Shown: in pieces, positions 27,701 through 35,012 of the stretch
Numbering within the stretch: the first letter of the stretch is position 1
Layout of the letters: every line of letters starts with the position of its first letter
Assembly (NCBI GenBank): GCA_023957575.1
Contig: JAMLGU010000008.1
Location: forward strand, 1-64,000
Direction: 5' to 3'
DNA: 64,000 nucleotides
Origin: Chitinophagaceae bacterium
Lineage (GTDB): Bacteria > Bacteroidota > Bacteroidia > Chitinophagales > Chitinophagaceae
Program-made: the position numbers and the translations under genes
The notes under the pieces: model-generated
The model's database searches: none
Told to the model about the DNA's origin: nothing
What the model saw: only the letters and a program-made list of their open reading frames with translations

Positions 27701-29094
27701 TGTTGATGACTGCGGCGGTAGCATCACTCGGGTTTTTGCCTATGGCATTATCTCAGGGAAGCGGCGCCGAAGTACAAAGGCCGCTTGCTACCGTGGTAAT
27801 CGGCGGATTGATAACCGCAACCATTCTAACCCTCTTTGTGCTGCCTCTGCTCTATATCATTTTTTATTCAAAAATTGATTTTAAAAAGAATATGAACGTG
27901 CCTAAGACAATGATATTACTAATCTGTGGCATTGGATTTTCGACCATTTCGGGCGCACAGACCAGAATATCGGCAAAAGATGCTTTAAATATTGCTTTCA
28001 GAAATAATTTACAGTATCCTGTCAATCAATCACTGATTAAAAAGGCGGGTTTTGAACTCAAAACGGCCGGTGAAATACCAAAAACAGGGTTTTTTGTGGA
28101 AAACGAGGATATCCGACCCAGCGACCACAAAGGCGTTTTAAAAATAGGCATCACTCAATCCATCGAATGGCCGGGGCTTTACAAAGCGAAACGTCAGTAC
28201 TTTGAAGAGCAACTGAAGTTTTATGAAATGAACAAATCGGCCTTAGATGCCCTCATTCGAAAAGAGGTAAATATTGCATACTATCAATTATGGTACCTGC
28301 AGGATGTGGCTGCCCTTTACAAAAAATTAGATACACTCTATGCCGAAATGAACAAAGCTACCCGGCTACGGGTGAGAACCGGCGATGCCGCCGGCCTCGA
28401 CAGTATAGCTTCGGGAGCCAGAATGAAGGAATTACAAGCTTTGCTTCAGCAAAATAACAGAAACATTACCGAGCAGCAGCAGCAATTGAGTATGTTATTA
28501 AATACGGATTCAGTCTATCTGCCTTTGGCCGAAAAACTCGAAAAACTACATTATAATATTTATAACCCCGATAGTCTGCATCCATCTTTGGCGCTTCAGC
28601 AACAGAATATCAATATCGCAAAAGCTAATATTCACGTGCAGCAAAATACCAACAAGCCTGAGTTTTCGGGAAGATTTTTTTCGCAGCAATTATATGGCAT
28701 AAAAGATCCTTTTACCGGTTTTTCGGTTTCAGCAGCTTTTCCGCTTTTCGGGCTTTCATCTGCCCGAAGCAAAATAAAAGCCGCCGAAGCAGATATGGAA
28801 TTGCAGCAAAAACAACTCAATTTTCAAAAAACACAGTTTGAAACACAGCGAAAAACGGCGCTCACCAATATTTTAAGAGCAGCCGAAATGTTGAAGTATT
28901 ATGAAGGCCCGGGGCTAAAAGAATCGGAAGAAATTTTTAAAGCAGCCATGTTGAGCTATCAGGCAGGCGAAATCAGCTTTGCGGAAATGTATCAGTTTTA
29001 TACTCAGGCAATTGATATCCGCAAAAATTATTTACAATCATTAAACGAATACAACCAGGCTGTTATAGAATACAACTATTTTATCAATCAATAA
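24778..29094 (+). CDS. Heavy-metal RND efflux pump (CusA/CzcA family) fused to a TolC-family outer-membrane protein
   Basis: A 1438-aa protein combining two components of a tripartite metal exporter. Residues 1 to ~1035 are a complete HME-RND pump: N-terminal helix, porter domains, and in TM4 the proton-relay motif GAIDFGLIVDGAVIIVEA with the two Asp and one Glu typical of CzcA/CusA. The DPMPPEGSD segment resembles CzcA, hinting at divalent cations. Residue ~1039 is Met and starts a signal-peptide-like stretch (KTMILLICGIGFSTISGAQ), after which residues ~1065-1438 form a TolC-type helical channel protomer. The start is TTG 24778 (a stop lies 30 bp upstream and no ATG intervenes), giving the usual MLNRII start. 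The adaptor gene follows by 12 bp. Confidence 0.93.
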   Translation: MLNRIISFSIKQKFFIGLLTLALVFWGIWSATKLPVDAVPDITNNQVQIITLTPTLAAQETEQLVTYPIEQSIANLPGIVELRSISRFGLSVITVVFKEEMDIYFARQLINEKLKEAEENIPSTFGKPELAPVSTGLGEIYQYALHPVKGAEDKYSPMELRTMQDWIIARQLYGTPGVAEVNSFGGFVKQYEVAINPYRLKSMNLTIADIFTALQKNNENTGGAYIEKKPNSYFIRGIGMISSQEDIQNTVIKTPSGIPVLIKDVAEVHLGHAVRFGAISYNGEKEIVGGIVMMLKGENSAEVVSRVKEKIKSIQKTLPDDVVIEPYLDRTHLVKRAINTVKTNLVEGALIVILILVLFLGNLRAGLIVASAIPLSMLFALGMMNLFGVSANLMSLGAIDFGLIVDGAVIIVEATLHYLAAHHSSQKLNQRTMNHAVGISAKKMMNSAAFGQIIILIVYLPILTLEGIEGKMFRPMAQTVSFAILGALILSLTYIPMMASLFLNKTIKNKRTFSDRMMQKIHDWYVPLLRKAIKLKYAVVSAGFGLVIIAVVIFARMGGEFIPQLQEGDFAIHCILPQGTSLTQSVETAMQASRLLKSFAEVETVVAKTGSAEIPTDPMPPEGSDLMVMLKPKKQWKERKSYNQLAEEMMEKLEIIPGVFFEISQPIQMRFNELMTGVRQDVAVKIFGENIDTLAALAPKVAKIVQTVKGATAPQIEQTIGLAQINITYDRAKLASYGMNIEDVNSTVSTAFAGKSAGVVFENERKFDLVARLDSVHRNSIEDVSNLFISTPEGIQIPISQVAKVTFAEGPSQISREDGKRRIVVGFNVRNRDVETVVEEITEKLAKVHLLPTGYFYTFGGSFENLKEGAARLRIVVPIALALIFLMLYLSFGSAKESLLIFTAIPMSAIGGVFALLIRGMPFSISAGVGFIALFGVAVLNGIVLISTFNDLKKEGVNNILQRVIRGTGIRLRPVLMTAAVASLGFLPMALSQGSGAEVQRPLATVVIGGLITATILTLFVLPLLYIIFYSKIDFKKNMNVPKTMILLICGIGFSTISGAQTRISAKDALNIAFRNNLQYPVNQSLIKKAGFELKTAGEIPKTGFFVENEDIRPSDHKGVLKIGITQSIEWPGLYKAKRQYFEEQLKFYEMNKSALDALIRKEVNIAYYQLWYLQDVAALYKKLDTLYAEMNKATRLRVRTGDAAGLDSIASGARMKELQALLQQNNRNITEQQQQLSMLLNTDSVYLPLAEKLEKLHYNIYNPDSLHPSLALQQQNINIAKANIHVQQNTNKPEFSGRFFSQQLYGIKDPFTGFSVSAAFPLFGLSSARSKIKAAEADMELQQKQLNFQKTQFETQRKTALTNILRAAEMLKYYEGPGLKESEEIFKAAMLSYQAGEISFAEMYQFYTQAIDIRKNYLQSLNEYNQAVIEYNYFINQ

Positions 29095-29106
29095 CATTAT
29101 CACAAA

Positions 29107-30318
29107 ATGAAAAAATATATCCTTTTATTTTTAATCCTGACTTTGGCTTTTGCGGCTTGTGGAGACAAAAAAGAAGCCAAAACAACTGAAGCCAAAGAAG
29201 CGACAACTGAAACAGACAATGATCACGAAAATGAAACAACCGTTGAGTTTACTCGTGAACAAATAAAACTGATTGACATTCAGATAGGCGAACTGGAAAG
29301 CAAAGAACTCACCAATACCATTAAGGTAAACGGAATGTTGACAGTGCCCAATCAAAACAAAGCTTATGTAACACCAGTTTATAACGGTGTCGTACAAACC
29401 CTGAATGTGCAGCCGGGAAGCAATGTGGCCAAGGGGCAGACTATAGCAACCATTAAAAATCCCGAACTGATGAAGATGCAGCAGGAGGTGCAACAACTGA
29501 ACGAACAGATAAAACTGGCAGAATTAGAAGTAAATCGGCAGAAACAATTGGTGGAGGGAAATGCTGCACCATTGAAGCGGCTGCAACAGGCTCACACAGA
29601 ACTGGCAACCCTGCGAAGCCAGCGATCTGGACTTCAAAAACAATTGGGAGGCATTGGCGCTTCGCAAAGTTATTCGTCGGTTATTGCAGTAAGAGCGCCC
29701 ATCTCCGGTACCATTAGCAAAGTGATTGCCCAGATTGGCAGCAACGTGGACATGGCTTCCCCCATTGCCGAAATTGTAAATAATTCGCAACTCCATCTGG
29801 ATATTTTTGTTTATGAAAAAGACCTGCCAAAGGTCAAGCCCGGGCAAATTATCCATTTTACACTCACCAATAACCCCGGCACAGAATATGATGCCACCAT
29901 CTACTCTATCGGCACCGCATTTGAAGGTGATAGTAAAACGGTGCCTGTTCATGCCAGAGTAACCGGCAATAAATACGGTCTGATTGACGGCATGAGTGTA
30001 ACGGCACTAATCAGCCTCGACAGGTCTGTAGGTGCAGCGCTGCCTACCGAAGCCATAGTAAGCGACAAAGGGCTTGATTATATTTTCATAGTGTCAGGAA
30101 AAGAAAACAAAGCAGATACCCATGACCATGCCGGAGAGGGAAAGGATGAAATAGTAACTTTCGAAAAGATCCCCGTAGTAAAAGGTGTTACCGACCTGGG
30201 ATATACCCAGATTACGGCATTGAAAGAAATACCTCCCGGTTCAAAAATAGTTATCAAAAACTCGTTTTTTATCCTGGCAAAAATGAATAATACAGGGGAA
30301 GAAGGGCATGCGCATTAA
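29107..30318 (+). CDS. Efflux RND periplasmic adaptor (CusB/CzcB family)
   Basis: Membrane-fusion lipoprotein that joins the RND pump to the outer-membrane channel. The lipobox AFAACGDKK is near residue 18. Then come a barrel-sandwich half (KAYVTPVYNGVVQTLNVQPG), a helical hairpin (about 115-175), the returning lipoyl half (VIAVRAPISGTISKVIAQIGSNV), a beta-barrel domain and a membrane-proximal domain. His-rich segments (DTHDHAGEG and the C-terminal EEGHAH) may bind metal. 403 aa. It is 12 bp downstream of the pump-channel fusion and clearly in its operon. Confidence 0.93.
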   Translation: MKKYILLFLILTLAFAACGDKKEAKTTEAKEATTETDNDHENETTVEFTREQIKLIDIQIGELESKELTNTIKVNGMLTVPNQNKAYVTPVYNGVVQTLNVQPGSNVAKGQTIATIKNPELMKMQQEVQQLNEQIKLAELEVNRQKQLVEGNAAPLKRLQQAHTELATLRSQRSGLQKQLGGIGASQSYSSVIAVRAPISGTISKVIAQIGSNVDMASPIAEIVNNSQLHLDIFVYEKDLPKVKPGQIIHFTLTNNPGTEYDATIYSIGTAFEGDSKTVPVHARVTGNKYGLIDGMSVTALISLDRSVGAALPTEAIVSDKGLDYIFIVSGKENKADTHDHAGEGKDEIVTFEKIPVVKGVTDLGYTQITALKEIPPGSKIVIKNSFFILAKMNNTGEEGHAH

Positions 30319-30348
30319 TGAAGCATATTTTGCTGATTCATAGTTTAA

Positions 30349-30687
30349 AATGAATTCCCTGATACAAGATTTTCTTTAAATGTAGTTTTAAAAGAAACAT
30401 TTACTGTAATTAAAAACCAGGTTACATTTGATAAATTTGTGAGCGGTTCTTGCAAACCCAATATTGATTTTAATTCATATAACCTTTTTATAGGCAAAAA
30501 AGCATTACATAGCGGAAACAATTCAATTCAATATGACATACAGAAATTACAAGGCACCAAAAAGCTGAATATTAAAATTACCTTTTATCAGAATGGAGCG
30601 GCTGTAGCGCTTAATATTACTTATCATATTTTATTACCAAAAGGATACGAAATAAACAAAGTGACTACTATCGAAACTATACCTTAA
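30349..30687 (+). pseudogene. Fragment of a hypothetical beta-rich protein
   Basis: The frame is open from just after a TAA at 30346-30348 to 30687 but has no ATG; the first start-like codon is GTG 30439 (82 aa). The residues before that GTG (NEFPDTRFSLNVVLKETF) continue the same beta-sandwich-like pattern, which suggests a gene that lost its 5' end including any signal peptide. No family was recognised. It follows the efflux operon by about 30 bp. Confidence 0.4.
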
Positions 30688-30808
30688 TCTTGCACCGATA
30701 AATATTAAGATTGGCTAAAAGACTTGCCGCCGATGATTTATATAATACTCATTTTTACATTTCACCCATAAAGGTCAATGGTTTTTATAAATTAATGTGC
30801 TCATAACA

Positions 30809-30841
30809 AAAAAGGAATAATTCAGTGAGTTATTCCTTTTT
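30809..30841. terminator. Bidirectional terminator next to tRNA-Met
   Basis: Perfect 12-bp stem AAAAAGGAATAA/TTATTCCTTTTT (30809-30820 with 30830-30841) with T-runs in both directions. It lies 1 bp from the 3' CCA of the tRNA and is its terminator. Confidence 0.85.
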
Positions 30842-30842
30842 T

Positions 30843-30917
<75 letters not shown>

Positions 30918-30920
30918 CTG

Positions 30921-30950
30921 CAAATGTACAACAAAAAATTGGATTGACAA
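30921..30950 (-). promoter_or_regulatory. Promoter of tRNA-Met
   Basis: Minus-strand TTG (30950-30948), 19-bp spacer, TACATTTG (30928-30921), ending only 3 nt before the mature tRNA 5' end. Confidence 0.7.
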
Positions 30951-30977
30951 AAGATTATTAAAAAAATCTTAACTTTG
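30944..30977 (+). promoter_or_regulatory. Promoter of the TPP riboswitch transcript
   Basis: TTG (30944-30946), 23-bp spacer, TAACTTTG (30970-30977). The -33 region interleaves with that of the divergent tRNA promoter. Confidence 0.75.
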
Positions 30978-31010
30978 CAGCCGTTCTTTTTTAAAAATTG
31001 AACATAGTTT

Positions 31011-31107
31011 CAGCGTTTCCCGGGGTGCCTAATCTGATTTTCTTTCAGATGAAGCTGAGATAATACCCGCAAAACCTGATCAGGGTAATGCCTGCGCAGG
31101 GAAGGAT
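31011..31107 (+). promoter_or_regulatory. TPP (THI-box) riboswitch
   Basis: The conserved THI-box core is plain: GGGGTGCC (31022-31029), CTGAGAT (31075 region start about 31074), ACCCGCAAAACCTGATCAGG-type segment (about 31064-31084), GGTAATGCCTGCGCAGGGAA (31084-31103). P1 is TTCCC (31017-31021) with GGGAA (31099-31103). It binds thiamine pyrophosphate and controls the TonB-dependent receptor gene at 31201. Confidence 0.95.
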
Positions 31108-31156
31108 TTGTTAGTATCCCTTCTTCTTTCAGCATTTCCCTTTCATTATTTTTTTT
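31099..31156 (+). terminator. Expression platform of the TPP riboswitch
   Basis: The 3' strand of P1 (GGGAAGGAT, from 31099) can instead pair with ATCCCTTC (about 31115-31122) or with TTCCC (31136-31140), ahead of eight T (31149-31156). CAGCATTTCCC (31130-31140) nearly repeats CAGCGTTTCCC (31011-31021), the 5' strand of P1. A transcription-termination switch is inferred. Confidence 0.55.
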
Positions 31157-31200
31157 AACAATTCTGCCAACGGCAGGATAACTTAAATTTTAAAAAACAA

Positions 31201-33438
31201 ATGAAGAGGATTTTTTTATTGGGATGTGCCCTTCAGGCCATCATTGCCACAAGTGCACAAAAAGAATTGATTGCACCCGACAGTATTTACGAATTGACTC
31301 CTGTGGAGGTAAAGGCTACACGGGTAAATGAAAAATCGCCATATTCCGTTAGTAACATTACGGCTACCGATATTAAAAAGCAAAATCTGGGTCAAAATCT
31401 GCCTGGTTTGCTACAACAAACACCTTCGGTTGTTGTCAATTCCGACGACGGAACGGGTGTGGGCTATGCTTCCATTAGAATAAGAGGTACCGATGCCACA
31501 AGGATTAATCTTACCATCAACGGCATACCAATAAATGACCCCGAATCGCAGGGAATCTTCTTTGTCAATTTCAGCGATCTGGCTTCTTCCGTCAATTCGG
31601 TACAAATACAGCGAGGTGTGGGCGCTTCTACCAACGGGGTGGGCGCATTTGGCGCTTCCATCAATATTTCAAATCTTAATCAAAGCAAAGAAGCAGCTGC
31701 TTCTATACAAAGCGCCTACGGTTCTTTCAACACCCTGAAAAATACTTTTCGTGCAGCAACAGGAATGTTAAAAAGTGGATTTCAGTTTGATTTACGTTTG
31801 TCCAAAATCAATTCGGATGGCTACATTGACCGGGCTTTCAGTGATTTGAAGTCGCTTCATTTCATTTCGGGATGGACATCCGGTAATGAAATGACAAATA
31901 TAAAGTTTAACCTGATTACCGGAAAAGAACGAACCGGACAGGCATGGAATGGTGTAGGCATTTCGTTCAATGATAAAGAAAAACCCCTTCCTTATCAACA
32001 ATTATTGGATAAAGCGGGTCGCACCACTAACGTGCTGGGGCAAATGCCCGACGGAACATTTTATAAAAATCAAACAGATAATTATCAACAGGACTACTAC
32101 CAGCTTTTTGTGAATCATAAATTCAACAACAACTGGACAGCTAATCTGGGTACTTTTCTTACAAGAGGTAAAGGTTATTATGAGGAATACAGACCCGGAG
32201 AAAAATTTAAAAGTTATGGCCTTTCTGATCTGAAGATAAAGGACTCGCTCATTAAAAAAACAAATCTTGTCAGGCAGATATGGTTAGATAATTATTATTA
32301 CGGTTCTGTTTTTTCAGCCAATTATAATAAAAAGAATACCGACTTTATTTTTGGAGGTGCCATTTTAAAATATGATGCCAAACATTACGGATTTATTAAG
32401 TGGGCCGAAATGGGTGTGCCTGTTGACTATCGGTGGTATAACCTGCCTGCACACAAGACCGATATAAATTTTTTTGGGAAAATACAACAACAATTAGCAG
32501 ATGGCTTTTTTGCCTTTGGCGATATGCAGATCAGGGATGTGGTTTATAAAATAAGTGGTTTCAGAAAAAATCCTACTGTACAATCTGATAATCATTATAC
32601 TTTTTTTAATCCTAAACTTGGGCTAAGTTATATTTTAAAACATGATTATAATGCGAGCAGCAAACTATTTGCTTCTTATGCCATTGCCAATAAAGAGCCC
32701 AATCGGGAAGACTTTGAAGCATCTCCCGACAATACACCCAGGCACGAAACTTTGTATGATGTGGAAGCCGGCTATCTATATAATGCCATAAACTATTTTT
32801 TGGGAATTACAGGCTATTATATGAAGTACAACAATCAGTTGATACTTTCCGGCAAAATTAATGACGTGGGCGCTTATGTAAGAACGAATGTAAAGGACAG
32901 TTACCGAGCCGGTATAGAGCTTACCGGAAGTGCAAGATTTACCGATTGGATAACTTTGGACGCAAATGCTACTTTTAGTAAAAACAAAATCAGAAACATC
33001 ACTCAATTCAGTGATGATTACGACTATGGTGGCCAGATAGAACAGACTTTCTCAAACACGGATATTTCTTTGTCTCCAGGCGCTATAATGGGTGCTACAG
33101 CTACATTTGAGCCATTTTTCAATAAACTAAAAACAAACCGTTTTTATATAGATATTATGGAAAAATATGTAAGCCGTCAATATTTGGACAATGGAATGGA
33201 TAAGTTGAAAAGCATCAATCCTTATTCGTTAACCGATCTGAGATTGCGATTTGAGGCCTCCCATAAAAATCTGAAGGAATTGGGTATTGTGCTGCTGGTC
33301 AACAATATTTTCAACAAAAAATATGAAAACAACGGTTATACTTTCAGTTACAAATATCATGGAACCTTAACCACAGAAAATTATTATTTTCCACAGGCAG
33401 GAATAAATTGGAACTTAGGAATTACAATTGGTTTTTAG
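31201..33438 (+). CDS. TonB-dependent receptor under TPP riboswitch control, putative thiamine or precursor uptake
   Basis: Outer-membrane TonB-dependent receptor of 745 aa. The signal peptide ends near ATSAQ (residue ~20). The plug domain shows LPGLLQQTPSVVVNSDDGTG, SIRIRGTDATRINLTINGIP and the VQIQRGVGASTNGVGAFG segment. The rest is a 22-stranded-type barrel that ends in aromatic Phe (ITIGF). It has no N-terminal carboxypeptidase-like domain, unlike SusC proteins. The riboswitch upstream argues that the ligand is thiamine or a related pyrimidine, as inferred for similar Bacteroides receptors. No inner-membrane PnuT-type transporter or thiamine salvage gene follows, so the partner must be elsewhere. 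Confidence 0.9.
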   Translation: MKRIFLLGCALQAIIATSAQKELIAPDSIYELTPVEVKATRVNEKSPYSVSNITATDIKKQNLGQNLPGLLQQTPSVVVNSDDGTGVGYASIRIRGTDATRINLTINGIPINDPESQGIFFVNFSDLASSVNSVQIQRGVGASTNGVGAFGASINISNLNQSKEAAASIQSAYGSFNTLKNTFRAATGMLKSGFQFDLRLSKINSDGYIDRAFSDLKSLHFISGWTSGNEMTNIKFNLITGKERTGQAWNGVGISFNDKEKPLPYQQLLDKAGRTTNVLGQMPDGTFYKNQTDNYQQDYYQLFVNHKFNNNWTANLGTFLTRGKGYYEEYRPGEKFKSYGLSDLKIKDSLIKKTNLVRQIWLDNYYYGSVFSANYNKKNTDFIFGGAILKYDAKHYGFIKWAEMGVPVDYRWYNLPAHKTDINFFGKIQQQLADGFFAFGDMQIRDVVYKISGFRKNPTVQSDNHYTFFNPKLGLSYILKHDYNASSKLFASYAIANKEPNREDFEASPDNTPRHETLYDVEAGYLYNAINYFLGITGYYMKYNNQLILSGKINDVGAYVRTNVKDSYRAGIELTGSARFTDWITLDANATFSKNKIRNITQFSDDYDYGGQIEQTFSNTDISLSPGAIMGATATFEPFFNKLKTNRFYIDIMEKYVSRQYLDNGMDKLKSINPYSLTDLRLRFEASHKNLKELGIVLLVNNIFNKKYENNGYTFSYKYHGTLTTENYYFPQAGINWNLGITIGF

Positions 33439-33508
33439 TAGAACTATTTGCAAATGATGCCTGATTGATTTAAAAAGTAACGAACTTTATCCTTAAACTG
33501 ATTTTATT

Positions 33509-34333
33509 ATGCAAGTGATATTCCCTATTCTGCTGATTGTCTTTTTTGTAGGAATCATTTTTTTATTAAGGAAAAAGAAAAATATTTTGCAGCCCGATGT
33601 ATCGGTTGAAAAAAAGTTATTGCAACATTACGTGCCATTCTATCAAAAATTAAATGAGGCAGATAAAGCTGAATTTTTGCATCGTGTCCAACTATTTTTA
33701 TCCAAGGTGCGAATAACAGGTATCGATACTTTAGTGGAGGATATTGATCGCATATTTGTGGCTGCAGGATCGGTCATTCCGGTATTTGTTCATAAAAATT
33801 GGGAATACTCAAACATCGAAGAAGTACTGATTTATCCCGGATCATTTAATAACAATTTTCAATTGACCGGTGAAGAAAGAAATATTTTGGGAATGGTAGG
33901 CGATGGCGCTTTGCAAAATCAAATGATTCTTTCGCAGCAGGATTTAAGAAACGGTTTTTTGCATGATTACAATGCATTAAATACGGTTATTCATGAGTTT
34001 GTACACCTCATAGACAAGATGGATGGCGCCATAGATGGCATACCCGAACTCTTGCTTCCACAAAAACTGATAAAACCCTGGATACAGATTATGGAAAAAG
34101 AAACGGAAACCATAAAACAAGGTCAGTCAGAAATTAATCCATACGGAGCAACCAAAAAGGCAGAATTTCTGTCGGTGGTATCTGAGTACTATTTCAAACT
34201 TCCCGAACTGCTGCAACTCAATCATCCCGAACTTTTCTCTTATCTGGACTTAATGTACAAAGGAGAAAATAAGAAAACTGACATACAAAAAAACCGGCTC
34301 GATAGTATCGAACCGGAATATAAAACAAAGTGA
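33509..34333 (+). CDS. Zinc-dependent peptidase, MtfA family (M90)
   Basis: 274-aa protein with an N-terminal membrane helix (about residues 3-20) and an M90-type metallopeptidase domain. The zinc motif HEFVH is in TVIHEFVHLIDKMDG (about residue 163), and the downstream EFLSVVSEYYF supplies the usual third-ligand Glu region. IYPGSF and AAGSVIPVF segments match MtfA. In E. coli MtfA binds the Mlc repressor; whether that applies here is unknown. The 3' end of the gene contains a hairpin that works as terminator for the opposite-strand gene. Confidence 0.85.
   Translation: MQVIFPILLIVFFVGIIFLLRKKKNILQPDVSVEKKLLQHYVPFYQKLNEADKAEFLHRVQLFLSKVRITGIDTLVEDIDRIFVAAGSVIPVFVHKNWEYSNIEEVLIYPGSFNNNFQLTGEERNILGMVGDGALQNQMILSQQDLRNGFLHDYNALNTVIHEFVHLIDKMDGAIDGIPELLLPQKLIKPWIQIMEKETETIKQGQSEINPYGATKKAEFLSVVSEYYFKLPELLQLNHPELFSYLDLMYKGENKKTDIQKNRLDSIEPEYKTK
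34286..34316 (-). terminator. Terminator of the PNPOx-like gene, inside the mtfA-like coding end
   Basis: On the minus strand CCGG-TTCGA and TCGA-GCCGG arms (34313-34316 with 34294-34297 and 34308-34311 with 34299-34302) form a stem with one mismatch, followed by seven T. It lies within the last codons of the convergent gene. Confidence 0.7.
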
Positions 34334-34339
34334 AATTTT

Positions 34340-34780
34340 CTAAAAATCCAAACTTCCAAAGTTTTTGTCCCAATAGTATGACTTCTTAGGAATGATTCGT
34401 ATCAAAGAAATATTTGGATCGTCATTACCCTTTGGTATCCATGCCTTTACAGAATGTGATGATTTACTTTCAATAATCTTTTTATCATTATATACATAAG
34501 CATCACCATATACAGTAAGGTATTCATTGCTTTTTAGAGAAGAGAACAACAGCTGCACCTTGTCATCTATTTTCACTTCTACATTTTTACTGCTTACATC
34601 CGAACTTAAAAACCACATATCTCCATTATTATCAACCTCCTGCAACAACATTGGCCGTGTATTAACGGGTTGATCATCAAGCTGGGTACAGAACATACAC
34701 ACTTTGGCGCTTTCTGCCAGGGTTTTTAATTTCTCAATAGCTTCCTTGTCTTTCAGATTTATTTTTTCGGCCATAAACAT
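34340..34780 (-). CDS. Pyridoxamine 5'-phosphate oxidase-fold protein (general stress protein 26-like)
   Basis: 146-aa split-barrel flavin- or PLP-binding protein of the general stress GSP26 type. Visible features: KVCMFCTQLDDQPVNTRPM, the NNGDMWFLSSDVSSKNVEV strand pair, VQLLFSSLKSNEYLTVYGDA and a closing SYYWDKNFG. It starts at ATG 34780; a second ATG at 34774 gives MAEKIN and is equally plausible. Substrate unknown. It is convergent with and 6 bp from the peptidase gene. Confidence 0.82.
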   Translation of the reverse strand: MFMAEKINLKDKEAIEKLKTLAESAKVCMFCTQLDDQPVNTRPMLLQEVDNNGDMWFLSSDVSSKNVEVKIDDKVQLLFSSLKSNEYLTVYGDAYVYNDKKIIESKSSHSVKAWIPKGNDDPNISLIRIIPKKSYYWDKNFGSLDF

Positions 34781-35012
34781 AAATTTTGTGCGGTAAAGTT
34801 ATTACAAATTCAAACTCATTTAGCTCCGTTTTTTATGATTTTAGACAGGTTTTTGAAGGGTGCAAATCATAGATTTATTTCTTTAAAAAATTATTTTATC
34901 AGGGGGTGATACAACTAATTTAATTACATTCAAATTTTAGCAAACACAAGTTTCCTAATTTGAACATTTTGGACTAATTTTCGCTTTTTGATAAAATACG
35001 CTTCAAAACAAT

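Noticed and set aside
24364..30318. Whether the metal locus is a recent horizontal island
   Set aside because: No integrase, tRNA insertion or clear base-composition shift was seen; a tRNA lies 500 bp beyond but is intact and without attachment-like repeats.
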